The position numbers and the translations under genes are program-made. Below, one piece after another: positions 1-6,597 of a stretch of DNA of 9,295 nucleotides (positions within the stretch are counted from its first letter, which is position 1; each line of letters starts with the position of its first letter). The notes below the pieces were generated by a model. That model did not search any database. It saw only the letters and a list, made by a program, of their open reading frames with translations, and was not told where the DNA came from. The stretch comes from an uncultured Clostridia bacterium (GTDB lineage: Bacteria > Bacillota > Clostridia > Lachnospirales > Lachnospiraceae). The DNA is taken from assembly GCA_947178045.1 (NCBI GenBank), contig CAMWWR010000042.1, forward strand, positions 1-9,295, given 5' to 3'.

Positions 1-159
1 CTTCCTTAGGGAAACGCGGATGAAATCCCATCGCTTCCCTGATAATGACGTGAAAATCACAGTCCGGTGCAGAATTGCAGGCCAGCGCAGAAGGGTATGG
101 CAGCAAGAAAGGTATGGCAGCAGGAGCCTGCTGCGGCAGGTACAGGCCGGGAATGGGGC
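1..159 (+). other. Structured non-coding upstream region, possible cobalamin-riboswitch-like relic
   Basis: No convincing gene is seen here. Several hairpins can be drawn: AGGGAA (8-13) with TTCCCT (35-40); GAC-GTGA (47-53) with TCAC-A-GTC (57-64, one bulged A); GCAGCAGG (117-124) with CCTGCTGC (127-134); and an alternative CCTGC (127-131) with GCAGG (136-140). The order AGGGAA, GGATGAAATCC, CCC, GCCAGCG, AGAAGG, AGCAGGAGCCTGC roughly follows conserved blocks of the cobalamin riboswitch (GGGAA, GGTGAAAATCC, CCC, GCCACTG, GGGAAGG, AGCCAGGAGACCTGCC). Several blocks are imperfect, and the ACTGT block is missing. No poly-T terminator follows, and the next gene is a histidine gene with its own promoter. 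It may be a decayed or truncated riboswitch, another structured RNA, or chance. The 5' end is cut by the window. Confidence 0.25.
94..122 (+). repeat. Tandem 12-nt direct repeat, period 17
   Basis: GGTATGGCAGCA occurs at 94-105 and again, identical, at 111-122, separated by AGAAA. The second copy runs into the 8-bp inverted repeat at 117-134. It looks like a small slippage duplication. No function is evident. Confidence 0.7.
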
Positions 160-188
160 TTGACAAAAGGTTTTCGATCCATTATAAT
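160..188 (+). promoter_or_regulatory. Consensus sigma-A/sigma-70 promoter of the his operon
   Basis: TTGACA (160-165) and TATAAT (183-188) are both perfect hexamers with the ideal 17-nt spacer, so transcription should start near 195 and give a leader of about 100 nt before hisZ. A second TATAAT lies at 224-229 but has no matching -35 box at the right distance. A promoter this strong on a costly biosynthetic operon suggests that repression or leader control holds it down; the palindrome at 202-217 is the obvious candidate site. Confidence 0.88.
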
Positions 189-201
189 TACCGCATTCGT
201 A

Positions 202-217
202 TGATAATTCATTATCA
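202..217. promoter_or_regulatory. Candidate operator palindrome TGATAATTCATTATCA
   Basis: TGATAAT and ATTATCA form perfect 7-nt arms around a TC spacer. The site begins about 7 nt after the expected transcription start, a classic repressor position. The arms match the 7-1-7 Fur-type box (TGATAATNATTATCA) except that the spacer is 2 nt, and they also resemble PerR/Zur-family sites. A histidine-responsive repressor of the TrpR-like YerC/HisR type has been proposed in Firmicutes, but I do not recall its operator reliably enough to assign this site. It could alternatively be a short mRNA hairpin. Confidence 0.5.
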
Positions 218-296
218 CGCTACTATAATAAAGCGCCGCCTTCATAAAAGCGGACGGAATGGAACAAAGAATTAAAAAAGAGAGGGAGACACCGCG

Positions 297-1547
297 ATGA
301 ACGAGAGATTGCTGCATACCCCGGAGGGGGTAAGGGATATCTATCATGCAGAGTGCGAGACAAAATCAATTTTGGAGCGCCGGCTGCACCATCGTCTCAG
401 GCTGTACGGTTTCATGGACATTGAAACGCCGGCCTTCGAATTCTTTGATATCTTCAGCAAGGAAAGAGGAACCGTGCCGTCGCGGGAAATGTATAAATTT
501 TTTGACCGGGAGGGCAATACGCTGGTGCTCCGGCCGGATATGACGCCGCCAATCGCAAGGTGCATGGCAAAGTATTATCGCACCGAGGAGCTGCCGGTAC
601 GGTTCTGCTATGTCGGCGATACCTTCGTCAATAACAGCAGCTATCAGGGCAAGCTCAAGGAGGTCACGCAGCTCGGCGCGGAGCTGATCAATGACCCGAC
701 GGTCGAGGCGGACGCAGAGATGATCGCTCTGACAGTGGAATGCCTGCTGGACGCGGGGCTGACAAAATTCCAGGTGGAGATCGGCCAGGCGGACTTTTTC
801 CGCGGTCTGATGGATGAGGCAGGCATCGGCGAACAGGAGGCGGAGGAGCTCCGCGTGCTGATTGAAAATAAAAACATGTTCGGCGTGGAGGAGCTGATTT
901 CCGGCAGGCAGCTGCCCGACGGCCTGAAAGATGTTATTCTGCGTCTGCCGGAGCTGTTCGGCACACTTGATAAGCTGCTGTTTGTCAAGGACGAGATTAC
1001 AAACCGGCGCGCGCTGGCGGCGATCGAGCGCTTGGAGCAGCTCTATGCCCTGATGATGGAATATGGGCTGGAACAGTATATTACCTTCGACCTCGGTATG
1101 CTGAGCAAATTTGATTATTACACGGGAATTATTTTCCGGGCCTACACGTTCGGAACCGGGGATGCCGTCGCCACGGGCGGAAGGTACGATTCTCTTGTCG
1201 GACAGTTCGGCAAGGACGCTCCGGCCATCGGCATGGCCGTGATTATCAATCAGCTGATGCTCGCCCTGGAGCGCCAAGGGCTTCTGCCGAAGCCGAAGCC
1301 GGAGAATACCCTGATCGTATACCGCGCGCCGTACCGCTCCGCGGCGATTGCGCTGGCAAGGCGGCTGCGTGCCCGAGGAGGGAAGGCGGAGCTGCTTCTG
1401 GAGACGGCGGAGGGAACGGATTACGCGGCTTATGCCGGGCGGATGAAGCTGAGCGGCGTGCTGTATTTAAAAGAGGAAGGGTGCGCGGAGGTGTTCGACG
1501 CTGCGGACGGCTCCTCACATACCGCGGCGCTGGCACAGCTGCCGTGA
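297..1547 (+). CDS. hisZ: ATP phosphoribosyltransferase regulatory subunit HisZ
   Basis: HisZ is a histidyl-tRNA synthetase paralogue that assembles with short-form HisG into the cytoplasmic ATP phosphoribosyltransferase, which commits PRPP and ATP to histidine synthesis, and it is needed for activity and histidine feedback. The 416 residues show the class II synthetase fold: [11 protein letters not shown] at 78-88, a motif 2-like segment at 101-111, KFDYYTG at 271-277 and GGRYDSL at 294-300, then an anticodon-binding-like C-terminal domain from about 335. Two signs separate it from HisRS. Motif 2 reads DTFVNN where HisRS has an FR arginine, and the conserved arginine before the LDYYTG motif is replaced (SKFDYYTG). 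The start ATG has GAGGGAG (282-288) eight bases upstream. It is the first gene of the operon and lies 28 nt from hisG. Confidence is high because short HisG always needs this partner. Confidence 0.95.
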   Translation: MNERLLHTPEGVRDIYHAECETKSILERRLHHRLRLYGFMDIETPAFEFFDIFSKERGTVPSREMYKFFDREGNTLVLRPDMTPPIARCMAKYYRTEELPVRFCYVGDTFVNNSSYQGKLKEVTQLGAELINDPTVEADAEMIALTVECLLDAGLTKFQVEIGQADFFRGLMDEAGIGEQEAEELRVLIENKNMFGVEELISGRQLPDGLKDVILRLPELFGTLDKLLFVKDEITNRRALAAIERLEQLYALMMEYGLEQYITFDLGMLSKFDYYTGIIFRAYTFGTGDAVATGGRYDSLVGQFGKDAPAIGMAVIINQLMLALERQGLLPKPKPENTLIVYRAPYRSAAIALARRLRARGGKAELLLETAEGTDYAAYAGRMKLSGVLYLKEEGCAEVFDAADGSSHTAALAQLP

Positions 1548-1575
1548 AAAAGGACGCGGAGGCGGAAGGAATATT

Positions 1576-2223
1576 ATGAATTACATAACGATCGCCCTGG
1601 CAAAGGGCAGGCTGGCAAAAAAGGCGATGGGAATGCTCGAGGAAATCGGGATTACCTGCGAGGAAATGAAGGAGCCGGACTCGAGAAAGCTCATTTTTAC
1701 CAATGAGAAGCTCGGCCTGAAATTTTTCCTCGCAAAGGCGAACGACGTGCCGACCTATGTGGAGTACGGCGCCGCCGATATCGGTATTGTGGGAAAGGAT
1801 ACGATACTGGAGGAAGGGCGGAAAATGTACGAGGTGCTCGACCTGAATATGGGGAAATGCCGCATGTGCGTCGCGGGTCCGGAGAGTGCGAGGGAGCTGC
1901 TGCAGAACGGCGGGCTGATCCGCGTCGCTACGAAATACCCGAATATCGCAAAGGATTACTTTTATAATAAGAGGCATCAGACCGTGGAGATTATCAAGCT
2001 GAACGGCTCGATCGAGCTCGCACCGATCGTCGGACTTTCCGAGGTGATCGTCGATATCGTCGAGACCGGGGCGACCCTGAGAGAAAACGGACTTGCCGTG
2101 CTCGAGGAAATATGCCCGCTCTCCGCGCGGATGGTCGTGAACCAGGTGAGCATGAAAATGGAGCATGAGCGCATTACGGGCATGATAAACGGTTTGAGAG
2201 AGGTTCTGCTGAAAGGACGGTAA
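1576..2223 (+). CDS. hisG: ATP phosphoribosyltransferase catalytic subunit, short form (HisG)
   Basis: HisG catalyses the first step of histidine synthesis: ATP plus PRPP gives phosphoribosyl-ATP and pyrophosphate. At 215 residues it is the short form, which lacks the C-terminal histidine-binding ACT-like domain and depends on HisZ, encoded just upstream. The N-terminus [10 protein letters not shown] (4-13) is typical of the family. The PRPP-binding loop is [13 protein letters not shown] at 160-172. Other conserved stretches are the [11 protein letters not shown] segment (65-75) and the [10 protein letters not shown] segment (114-123). The ribosome site GGAAGGA lies directly upstream of the ATG. 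Only 6 nt separate its stop from the hisD start, so translation of the two is probably coupled. Nothing looks damaged. Confidence 0.97.
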   Translation: MNYITIALAKGRLAKKAMGMLEEIGITCEEMKEPDSRKLIFTNEKLGLKFFLAKANDVPTYVEYGAADIGIVGKDTILEEGRKMYEVLDLNMGKCRMCVAGPESARELLQNGGLIRVATKYPNIAKDYFYNKRHQTVEIIKLNGSIELAPIVGLSEVIVDIVETGATLRENGLAVLEEICPLSARMVVNQVSMKMEHERITGMINGLREVLLKGR

Positions 2224-2229
2224 GATTTC

Positions 2230-3540
2230 ATGAAGGTTGTAGAGCTGAATGAGAACACAAAAAAAGATCTGCTGGAGGATCTGCTTCGGCGCAGTCCGGG
2301 CCAGTATACGCAGTACGAGCAGACCGTGGCCGAGATTATCCGGGAGGTAAGAGAAAAAAGGGATGAAGCGCTGTTTCGGTATACGCTTCAGTTCGACAAG
2401 GCGGCGCTCGATGCCCAAAGCATCCGCGTGACGGAGGCGGAGATTGAGGAGGCTTACGGTCAGGTGGACGGGGAGCTGGTGCGCGTTATCCGCGCGGCAA
2501 TCAAAAATATTGAGGCGTACCATGTCCTGCAAAAGCGCAGCAGCTGGTTTGACGCGAAGGAAAACGGCGTCATCCTCGGCCAGAAGATCACGCCGGTCGC
2601 GTCGGTCGGGGTGTATGTGCCGGGCGGAAAGGCGGCGTATCCGTCGTCCGTGCTGATGAACATTATTCCGGCGAGGGTCGCGGGCGTCGGAAGGATCGTT
2701 ATGACAACGCCGCCGGGAAGGGACGGAAAGGTGAATCCGGGCACGCTTGTCGCGGCCAGGGAGGCCGGTGTTTCGGAAATTTACAAGGTGGGCGGCGCTC
2801 AGGCGATCGCGGCCCTGGCCTTCGGGACACAGAGCGTGCCGAAGGTGGATAAAATCGTCGGGCCCGGCAATATTTTCGTGGCGCTCGCGAAAAAAGCCGT
2901 TTACGGCCATGTCAGCATCGACTCGATCGCGGGGCCGAGCGAGATCCTTGTGATCGCGGACGGCACGGCGAATCCGAGGTATGTCGCCGCCGACCTGCTT
3001 TCCCAGGCGGAGCACGACGAGCTGGCGAGCGCCATCCTCGTAACAACGAGCAGGGAGCTTGCGGACGCGGTGGCAAAGGAAATCGACGGTTTTCTGGGTG
3101 AGCTTTCCAGAAGAGAAATCCTTGAAAAATCGCTGGAAAATTACGGCTGTATTCTGATTGCGGACACGCTGCAGGACGCGGTCGACGCGGCGAACGAGAT
3201 CGCCTCCGAGCATCTTGAGATTGTGACGGAAAACCCGTTTGAGGTTATGACGAAGATAAAGAACGCGGGGGCGATCTTCCTTGGGGAATATTCCAGCGAG
3301 CCGCTCGGAGACTATTTTGCGGGACCAAATCACATTCTGCCGACAAACGGGACGGCAAAGTTTTTCTCGCCGCTTTCGGTCGATGATTTCGTGAAAAAAT
3401 CGAGCATCATTTCCTATTCGCGCGAGGCGCTTGAGGCGGTGCACAAGGATGTCGAGCTGTTCGCAAAAGCGGAGGGACTCACGGCGCACGCAAACTCGAT
3501 CGCCGTGCGCTTTGAAGAATCCGCGAAAGAAAAGGGCTGA
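2230..3540 (+). CDS. hisD: Histidinol dehydrogenase (HisD)
   Basis: HisD is a zinc- and NAD-dependent enzyme that oxidises L-histidinol to L-histidine through histidinaldehyde, the last two pathway steps. The 436 residues are full length for the family. Expected active-site residues are visible: Q259 and H262 in SQAEHDE, E327 and H328 in SEHLEI, D361 in LGDYFAGPNH, and H420 in LTAHANS. These correspond to the zinc ligands and catalytic Glu/His of E. coli HisD. The family signature spans roughly 230-262, with DSIAGPSEILVIAD followed by ADLLSQAEHDE. A weak ribosome site (AAAGGA, 2212-2217) lies inside the hisG 3' end. Downstream is an unusual 113-nt structured gap before hisB; many clostridial operons would have another his gene near here. 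Confidence 0.97.
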   Translation: MKVVELNENTKKDLLEDLLRRSPGQYTQYEQTVAEIIREVREKRDEALFRYTLQFDKAALDAQSIRVTEAEIEEAYGQVDGELVRVIRAAIKNIEAYHVLQKRSSWFDAKENGVILGQKITPVASVGVYVPGGKAAYPSSVLMNIIPARVAGVGRIVMTTPPGRDGKVNPGTLVAAREAGVSEIYKVGGAQAIAALAFGTQSVPKVDKIVGPGNIFVALAKKAVYGHVSIDSIAGPSEILVIADGTANPRYVAADLLSQAEHDELASAILVTTSRELADAVAKEIDGFLGELSRREILEKSLENYGCILIADTLQDAVDAANEIASEHLEIVTENPFEVMTKIKNAGAIFLGEYSSEPLGDYFAGPNHILPTNGTAKFFSPLSVDDFVKKSSIISYSREALEAVHKDVELFAKAEGLTAHANSIAVRFEESAKEKG

Positions 3541-3567
3541 AAACAAAAAGACAAATCAAAAAGGCAG

Positions 3568-3640
3568 GTTTGTGTCTGCGCTGCGTTCACAAACTTACAA
3601 ACGAACAAGGTTCGTTTCGATGCGCAAAAAGCAGCGCAGA
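3568..3640 (+). promoter_or_regulatory. Hairpin-rich leader of hisB with potential pseudoknot or switching fold
   Basis: Four inverted repeats lie in 73 bases of the hisD-hisB gap. Stem A pairs GTTTGTG (3568-3574) with CACAAAC (3588-3594), perfect over 7 bp. Stem B pairs AAACGAAC (3599-3606) with GTTCGTTT (3610-3617), 8 bp around an AAG loop. A long-range helix pairs TCTGCGCTGC (3575-3584), the loop of stem A, with GCAGCGCAGA (3631-3640), perfect over 10 bp. The last strand can instead pair locally, TGCGC (3621-3625) with GCGCA (3634-3638). It ends one base before the first possible hisB ATG (3642) and four before the GGGGAT ribosome site. The set could form a pseudoknot or two exclusive folds controlling hisB translation. 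It could also be a dispersed palindromic repeat unit. No poly-T run follows, so a terminator is unlikely. Confidence 0.55.
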
Positions 3641-3653
3641 AATGGGGATGATT

Positions 3654-4244
3654 ATGGCACGTTCGGCGGCTGTCGAAAGAAAGACGAGGGAGACGGATAT
3701 TTCGCTGGAGCTGGAATTGGACGGCACGGGAAAATCCGAGGTGAATACCGGCATCGGTTTTTTTGACCACATGCTGACAAGCTTTGCAAGGCACGGATTT
3801 TTTGATCTGAAGCTGACGGTAAAGGGAGAGCTGTATGTGGATGGGCACCATACGGTGGAGGACACGGGCATTGTGCTCGGGAAAGCGATCCGGCAGGCTC
3901 TGAGGGACAAGGAGGGGATTCGGCGCTACGGCTCTTTCCTGCTTCCGATGGATGAAACGCTGGTACTGTGCGCCGTCGATCTATCCGGGAGGCCGTATCT
4001 GAATTTTTCCGCGCAGTTCGGGTCCGAGCGTGTGGGGTATTTCGACACGGAGCTGGTTCGGGAATTTTTCTATGCCGTTTCCTACAGCGCGGGGATGAAT
4101 CTGCATATTAAGCATATAGACGGAGATAACTGCCATCACATCATTGAGGCGATGTTCAAGGCGTTTGCAAAGGCGCTGGACGAGGCGTCATCGCTGGATG
4201 ACAGAGTGACCGGAACGCTCTCGACCAAGGGAACGATTGCCTAG
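3654..4244 (+). CDS. hisB: Imidazoleglycerol-phosphate dehydratase (HisB)
   Basis: HisB dehydrates imidazole glycerol phosphate to imidazole acetol phosphate using a di-manganese centre in a 24-subunit assembly. The 196-residue chain from MARSAAVERKTRET is close to the usual length of monofunctional HisB; there is no phosphatase domain as in E. coli. Metal-ligand motifs are present: FFDHML near the N-terminus, GHHTVEDTGI in the middle, and NCHHIIEAMFKAFAKAL near the C-terminus. The frame stays open upstream to an ATG at 3570, and in-frame ATGs occur at 3642 and 3648. I chose 3654 because homology starts there and GGGGATGAT precedes it; 3648 is nearly as good. The upstream extension is Cys/Lys-rich and overlaps the structured leader, so it is unlikely to be protein. 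The gene ends 23 nt before hisA, where HisH would be encoded in Bacillus-type operons. Confidence 0.95.
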   Translation: MARSAAVERKTRETDISLELELDGTGKSEVNTGIGFFDHMLTSFARHGFFDLKLTVKGELYVDGHHTVEDTGIVLGKAIRQALRDKEGIRRYGSFLLPMDETLVLCAVDLSGRPYLNFSAQFGSERVGYFDTELVREFFYAVSYSAGMNLHIKHIDGDNCHHIIEAMFKAFAKALDEASSLDDRVTGTLSTKGTIA

Positions 4245-4267
4245 AGCGGATCAGGAAGGAGGAGACG

Positions 4268-4987
4268 ATGAAACTATTTCCTGCAATTGATATCAGGAAC
4301 GGACAGTGCGTGCGGCTGCGCCAGGGACAGTTTCACGATGTGGAGGTGTATTCCCACATCCCGGTAAACATAGCGAAAACCTTTGAGGCGGCAGGCGCGT
4401 CATATATTCACATCGTAGATCTGGACGGGGCTCTGGCGGGGCGTTCCGTGAACGAGGACGTCATCCGCGATATCGTGGAGAACGTGTCCGTGCCGGTGGA
4501 GGTGGGCGGCGGCATCCGCACGGTCAAGGACGTCGAGAATAAGCTGAATCTCGGCGTCGACCGGGTGATCATCGGCACAAAAGCGGTGGAGAGTCCGCAG
4601 TTTGTCAGGGAGTGCATCCAGCGCTTCGGCGCGGAGAGGATCGTCATCGGGATCGACGCGAAAAACGGGATGGTCGCCACGGACGGCTGGGAGAAGATCA
4701 GCAGCTATAACGCGGTGCAGCTGGCCCTGGAGATGAAGGAGCTCGGCGTCAGAACGGTTGTATACACGGATATTTCCAGGGACGGCATGCTGCAGGGGCC
4801 GAATATTGTACATACGCGCGAGATGGTGGAGCAGACCGGCCTGGACATTATTGCTTCGGGCGGGGTGTCCTCCATGAAGGACCTGGATGATCTGAATTCG
4901 ATTCCTGTGCACGGGGTCATTATCGGAAAGGCGCTGTACGAGCACCGGATACAATTGGAGGAGGCTGTGGAAAAGTATGCAAAATGA
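4268..4987 (+). CDS. hisA: ProFAR isomerase (HisA)
   Basis: HisA opens the ribose ring of ProFAR to give PRFAR, an Amadori-type isomerisation, in the cytoplasm. The 239-residue (beta/alpha)8 barrel has the catalytic pair D8 (FPAIDIRNG) and D130 (GIDAKNG). Phosphate-binding glycines appear in both barrel halves: VGGGIRT (79-85) and IASGGVSS (195-202). IVDLDGA (49-55) and YTDISRDGM (166-174) are also characteristic. AGGAGG (4257-4262) lies five bases upstream of the ATG. The 3' end overlaps the next gene by 11 nt, so HisA and HisIE are likely translationally coupled; they act on consecutive intermediates, because HisI makes ProFAR, the HisA substrate. There is nothing to suggest the dual HisA/TrpF (PriA) activity of actinobacteria. 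Confidence 0.97.
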   Translation: MKLFPAIDIRNGQCVRLRQGQFHDVEVYSHIPVNIAKTFEAAGASYIHIVDLDGALAGRSVNEDVIRDIVENVSVPVEVGGGIRTVKDVENKLNLGVDRVIIGTKAVESPQFVRECIQRFGAERIVIGIDAKNGMVATDGWEKISSYNAVQLALEMKELGVRTVVYTDISRDGMLQGPNIVHTREMVEQTGLDIIASGGVSSMKDLDDLNSIPVHGVIIGKALYEHRIQLEEAVEKYAK

Positions 4988-6266
4988 AAGAGCGGGAGAA
5001 AAGCCGAAACAGATCATCGCATATATCAATGCGGAGAACGAGACGGCGGAGAGCGTCCTGCGCAGGGCGGAGGAATACGAGAGAAACGGCGCGGACGGGC
5101 TGTTTTTGTACAATTATACGGTCGTGGAGGCGGAGCAGGAGGAATTTCTGCACACCGCGAGACAGGCGGTGAAGCAGGCGGAGTTCCCGATTATGCTCGG
5201 CTGCCGCGCCAGACGCTTTGAGGATATCAAGAAGGCGCTCTATACCGGGGCCTCCAAAGTGGTGACGCCGCTGTACAGCCTTCCCGTAATCAAAGAGGGA
5301 GCGGAGAGATTCGGCAGCGATAAAATTGTTGTGGAGCTGGACGCCTCGGGCGGGCCGGATAATGTCGTGCTCCCGCTGGACCAGCTTGCGGCGGAGCTTT
5401 CCGGGAACGGGGTGGGCATGCTGCTCATCAAGCATCTGACCGTAACGGATGGAGTGAGGGAGAAGATTAAGCGGGCCGGAATTCCGGTCGTCGTACGGGA
5501 TTCCCTGCTGCGCAACGACATGCATACGCTGCTCTCCATGGAAAATGTGGCCGGTGTGGCGACCGACTATTATGAGAAAAAGGATATTTTTAAGATCAAG
5601 CGCCTTATGAAAAACGAGGGGCTTGACGTTGACACGCCGGAGAGCCCGGTCAGCTTTGCCCAGCTTAAAAAGAATGCGGACGGGCTTGTGCCGGTGATCG
5701 TTCAGGATTACAAAAATGATGGGGTTTTGATGCTTGCCTATATGAACGAAGAGGCGTATAATAAGACCATGGAAACAGGGAGGATGACCTACTATTCCCG
5801 GAGTCGGCAGAAGCTTTGGCTCAAGGGGGAGGAATCCGGACATTTTCAGTATGTCAAGGCGCTTTCCGCCGACTGCGACAACGATACACTGCTGGCGAAG
5901 GTGCTGCAGATCGGAGCCGCGTGCCATACGGGCAGCCGGTCCTGCTTTTTTCGGGAGCTGTTCCGGAGGCCGTACGACGAGGTGAATCCGGGAAAGGTGC
6001 TGAACGAGGTTTTCCAGACCATTCTGGACCGCAGGGCAAACCCGAAGGAGGGGTCCTACACCAATTATCTGTTCGACAAGGGCATCGACAAGATATTAAA
6101 GAAATGCGGGGAGGAAGCGACCGAGATCGTGATTGCCGCAAAGAATCCGGATCCGGAGGAGGTCAGGTATGAGATGGCTGATTTCCTGTACCATATGATG
6201 GTACTGATGGCGGAATGCGGGCTGGACTGGGAGGATATTTCGCGGGAGCTGGTTCACAGACACTGA
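4977..6266 (+). CDS. hisIE: HisIE bifunctional enzyme with N-terminal degenerate HisF-like domain
   Basis: This fused enzyme hydrolyses phosphoribosyl-ATP to phosphoribosyl-AMP (HisE) and then opens the adenine ring to ProFAR (HisI). Ordinary HisIE has about 200-210 residues; this one has 429. Residues 11-217 align along their length with His[11 protein letters not shown] matches [21 protein letters not shown] matches [22 protein letters not shown] matches TFGSQAVVVAIDA, and the end matches the last HisF helix. The HisF catalytic D11 is N18 and D51 is N46, the GGG phosphate loop reads GCRA, and only D130 (D122) remains, so it is probably not a cyclase. HisI covers about 226-335, with D299/C300/D301/D303 in DCDNDTLL, C316 in ACHTG and C323 for zinc and magnesium. 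HisE covers about 338-429, with GEEATE and the ADFLYH helix. The start lies inside hisA, with GGAGGAGG (4957-4964) upstream. Confidence 0.93.
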   Translation: MQNERAGEKPKQIIAYINAENETAESVLRRAEEYERNGADGLFLYNYTVVEAEQEEFLHTARQAVKQAEFPIMLGCRARRFEDIKKALYTGASKVVTPLYSLPVIKEGAERFGSDKIVVELDASGGPDNVVLPLDQLAAELSGNGVGMLLIKHLTVTDGVREKIKRAGIPVVVRDSLLRNDMHTLLSMENVAGVATDYYEKKDIFKIKRLMKNEGLDVDTPESPVSFAQLKKNADGLVPVIVQDYKNDGVLMLAYMNEEAYNKTMETGRMTYYSRSRQKLWLKGEESGHFQYVKALSADCDNDTLLAKVLQIGAACHTGSRSCFFRELFRRPYDEVNPGKVLNEVFQTILDRRANPKEGSYTNYLFDKGIDKILKKCGEEATEIVIAAKNPDPEEVRYEMADFLYHMMVLMAECGLDWEDISRELVHRH

Positions 6267-6273
6267 ATATGGA

Positions 6274-6315
6274 TATTGGATGCGAAAGTGGAATACATAT
6301 ATTGCATTCCCAATA
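6274..6315 (+). other. Imperfect stem-loop in the hisIE to small-ORF gap
   Basis: TATTGGATGC (6274-6283) pairs with GCAT (6304-6307) and CCAATA (6310-6315), leaving a two-base TC bulge and a 20-nt loop. A competing hairpin pairs GGAAT (6290-6294) with ATTCC (6306-6310). There is no T-run, so this is not a terminator. It could serve as an mRNA processing or stability element between hisIE and the downstream small gene. TTGCAT (6302-6307) and TTATAG (6326-6331), 18 nt apart, could be a weak promoter for the small gene, but the match is poor. Confidence 0.35.
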
Positions 6316-6349
6316 CCCACAATAATTATAGAAAGCGGAGGTGGAAGAG

Positions 6350-6469
6350 ATGGCGTTTTTAGCAGGCTTTGTATACTATCTTGGTATTTTTATCGTGTAC
6401 AGCGCGGCGGTTTTCGGCGCGGTGAAGCTCGGCTGCTTTCTGCGCATGCGCTCGAATGCGAAGCAGTAA
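6350..6469 (+). CDS. 39-residue single-pass membrane protein, unknown function
   Basis: I do not recognise this protein. The 39 residues start MAFLAGFVYYLGIF. Residues 2-31 are almost wholly hydrophobic, with one interior lysine (K26), and the tail after it is basic (RMRSNAKQ). That is the pattern of a single transmembrane helix with the C-terminus inside by the positive-inside rule. A near-ideal ribosome site, GGAGGTGG (6337-6344), lies five bases upstream of the ATG, which is the strongest sign that it is translated. It sits 83 nt after hisIE and 25 nt before the terminator, so it appears to be the last cistron of the his operon, though a weak private promoter is possible. It lacks a signal-peptidase site, Cys-rich motif or toxin-like feature. 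It could be a small membrane regulator, a transporter accessory peptide or a stress protein; sequence alone does not decide. Confidence 0.72.
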   Translation: MAFLAGFVYYLGIFIVYSAAVFGAVKLGCFLRMRSNAKQ

Positions 6470-6494
6470 ACGGGCAGAGATGCGTGCGGACAAA

Positions 6495-6527
6495 GGGGGG
6501 GAGCTGCGTCAAACAGCTCCCTTTTTT
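6495..6527 (+). terminator. Intrinsic terminator of the his operon
   Basis: GGGAGCTG (6499-6506) and CAGCTCCC (6514-6521) form a perfect 8-bp GC-rich stem with a 7-nt loop, followed at once by six T residues (6522-6527). Preceding G and A residues (6492-6498) could extend the pairing with the T tract. It sits 25 nt after the small membrane-protein gene and closes the operon that begins at the promoter near 160. The A-tract on the other side is interrupted by Gs, so efficient termination in the reverse direction is less certain. Confidence 0.93.
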
Positions 6528-6597
6528 ATGCGCAGGGAAGAAATAACCTTCCTCTACTCGATCGCGCACGACGATGCAGAAAGAAAGGAAGTATAAA

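Noticed and set aside
117..134. GCAGCAGG/CCTGCTGC hairpin as a terminator of an upstream gene
   Set aside because: The 8-bp stem is strong, but no T-run follows on either strand.
2..163. Open frame on the + strand entering from the window edge, as the end of an upstream gene
   Set aside because: The Arg-rich translation has no family resemblance, it runs through the hairpins and tandem repeat, and its stop lies in the -35 box. An upstream gene tail cannot be fully excluded without the flanking sequence.
282..296. T-box-like sequence (GGGAGACACCGCG) before hisZ
   Set aside because: It shares only ACCGCG with the T-box consensus AGGGTGGNACCGCG. The leader is about 100 nt, with no specifier stem, antiterminator or terminator.
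297..1547. Histidyl-tRNA synthetase instead of HisZ
   Set aside because: Motif 2 and the catalytic LDYYTG-preceding arginine positions are changed, and the gene directly precedes short-form hisG.
1246..3546. Very long open reading frame (766 codons) on the minus strand, and a 303-codon one at 366-1277
   Set aside because: Both lie opposite hisZ, hisG and hisD. They have no ribosome site or recognisable domain, are Arg/His/Leu-rich, and are explained by GC-rich codon bias in the real genes.
3570..3653. N-terminal extension of HisB starting at ATG 3570
   Set aside because: The extension is unlike any HisB N-terminus, overlaps the inverted repeats, and the ribosome-site-like GGGGATGAT favours 3654.
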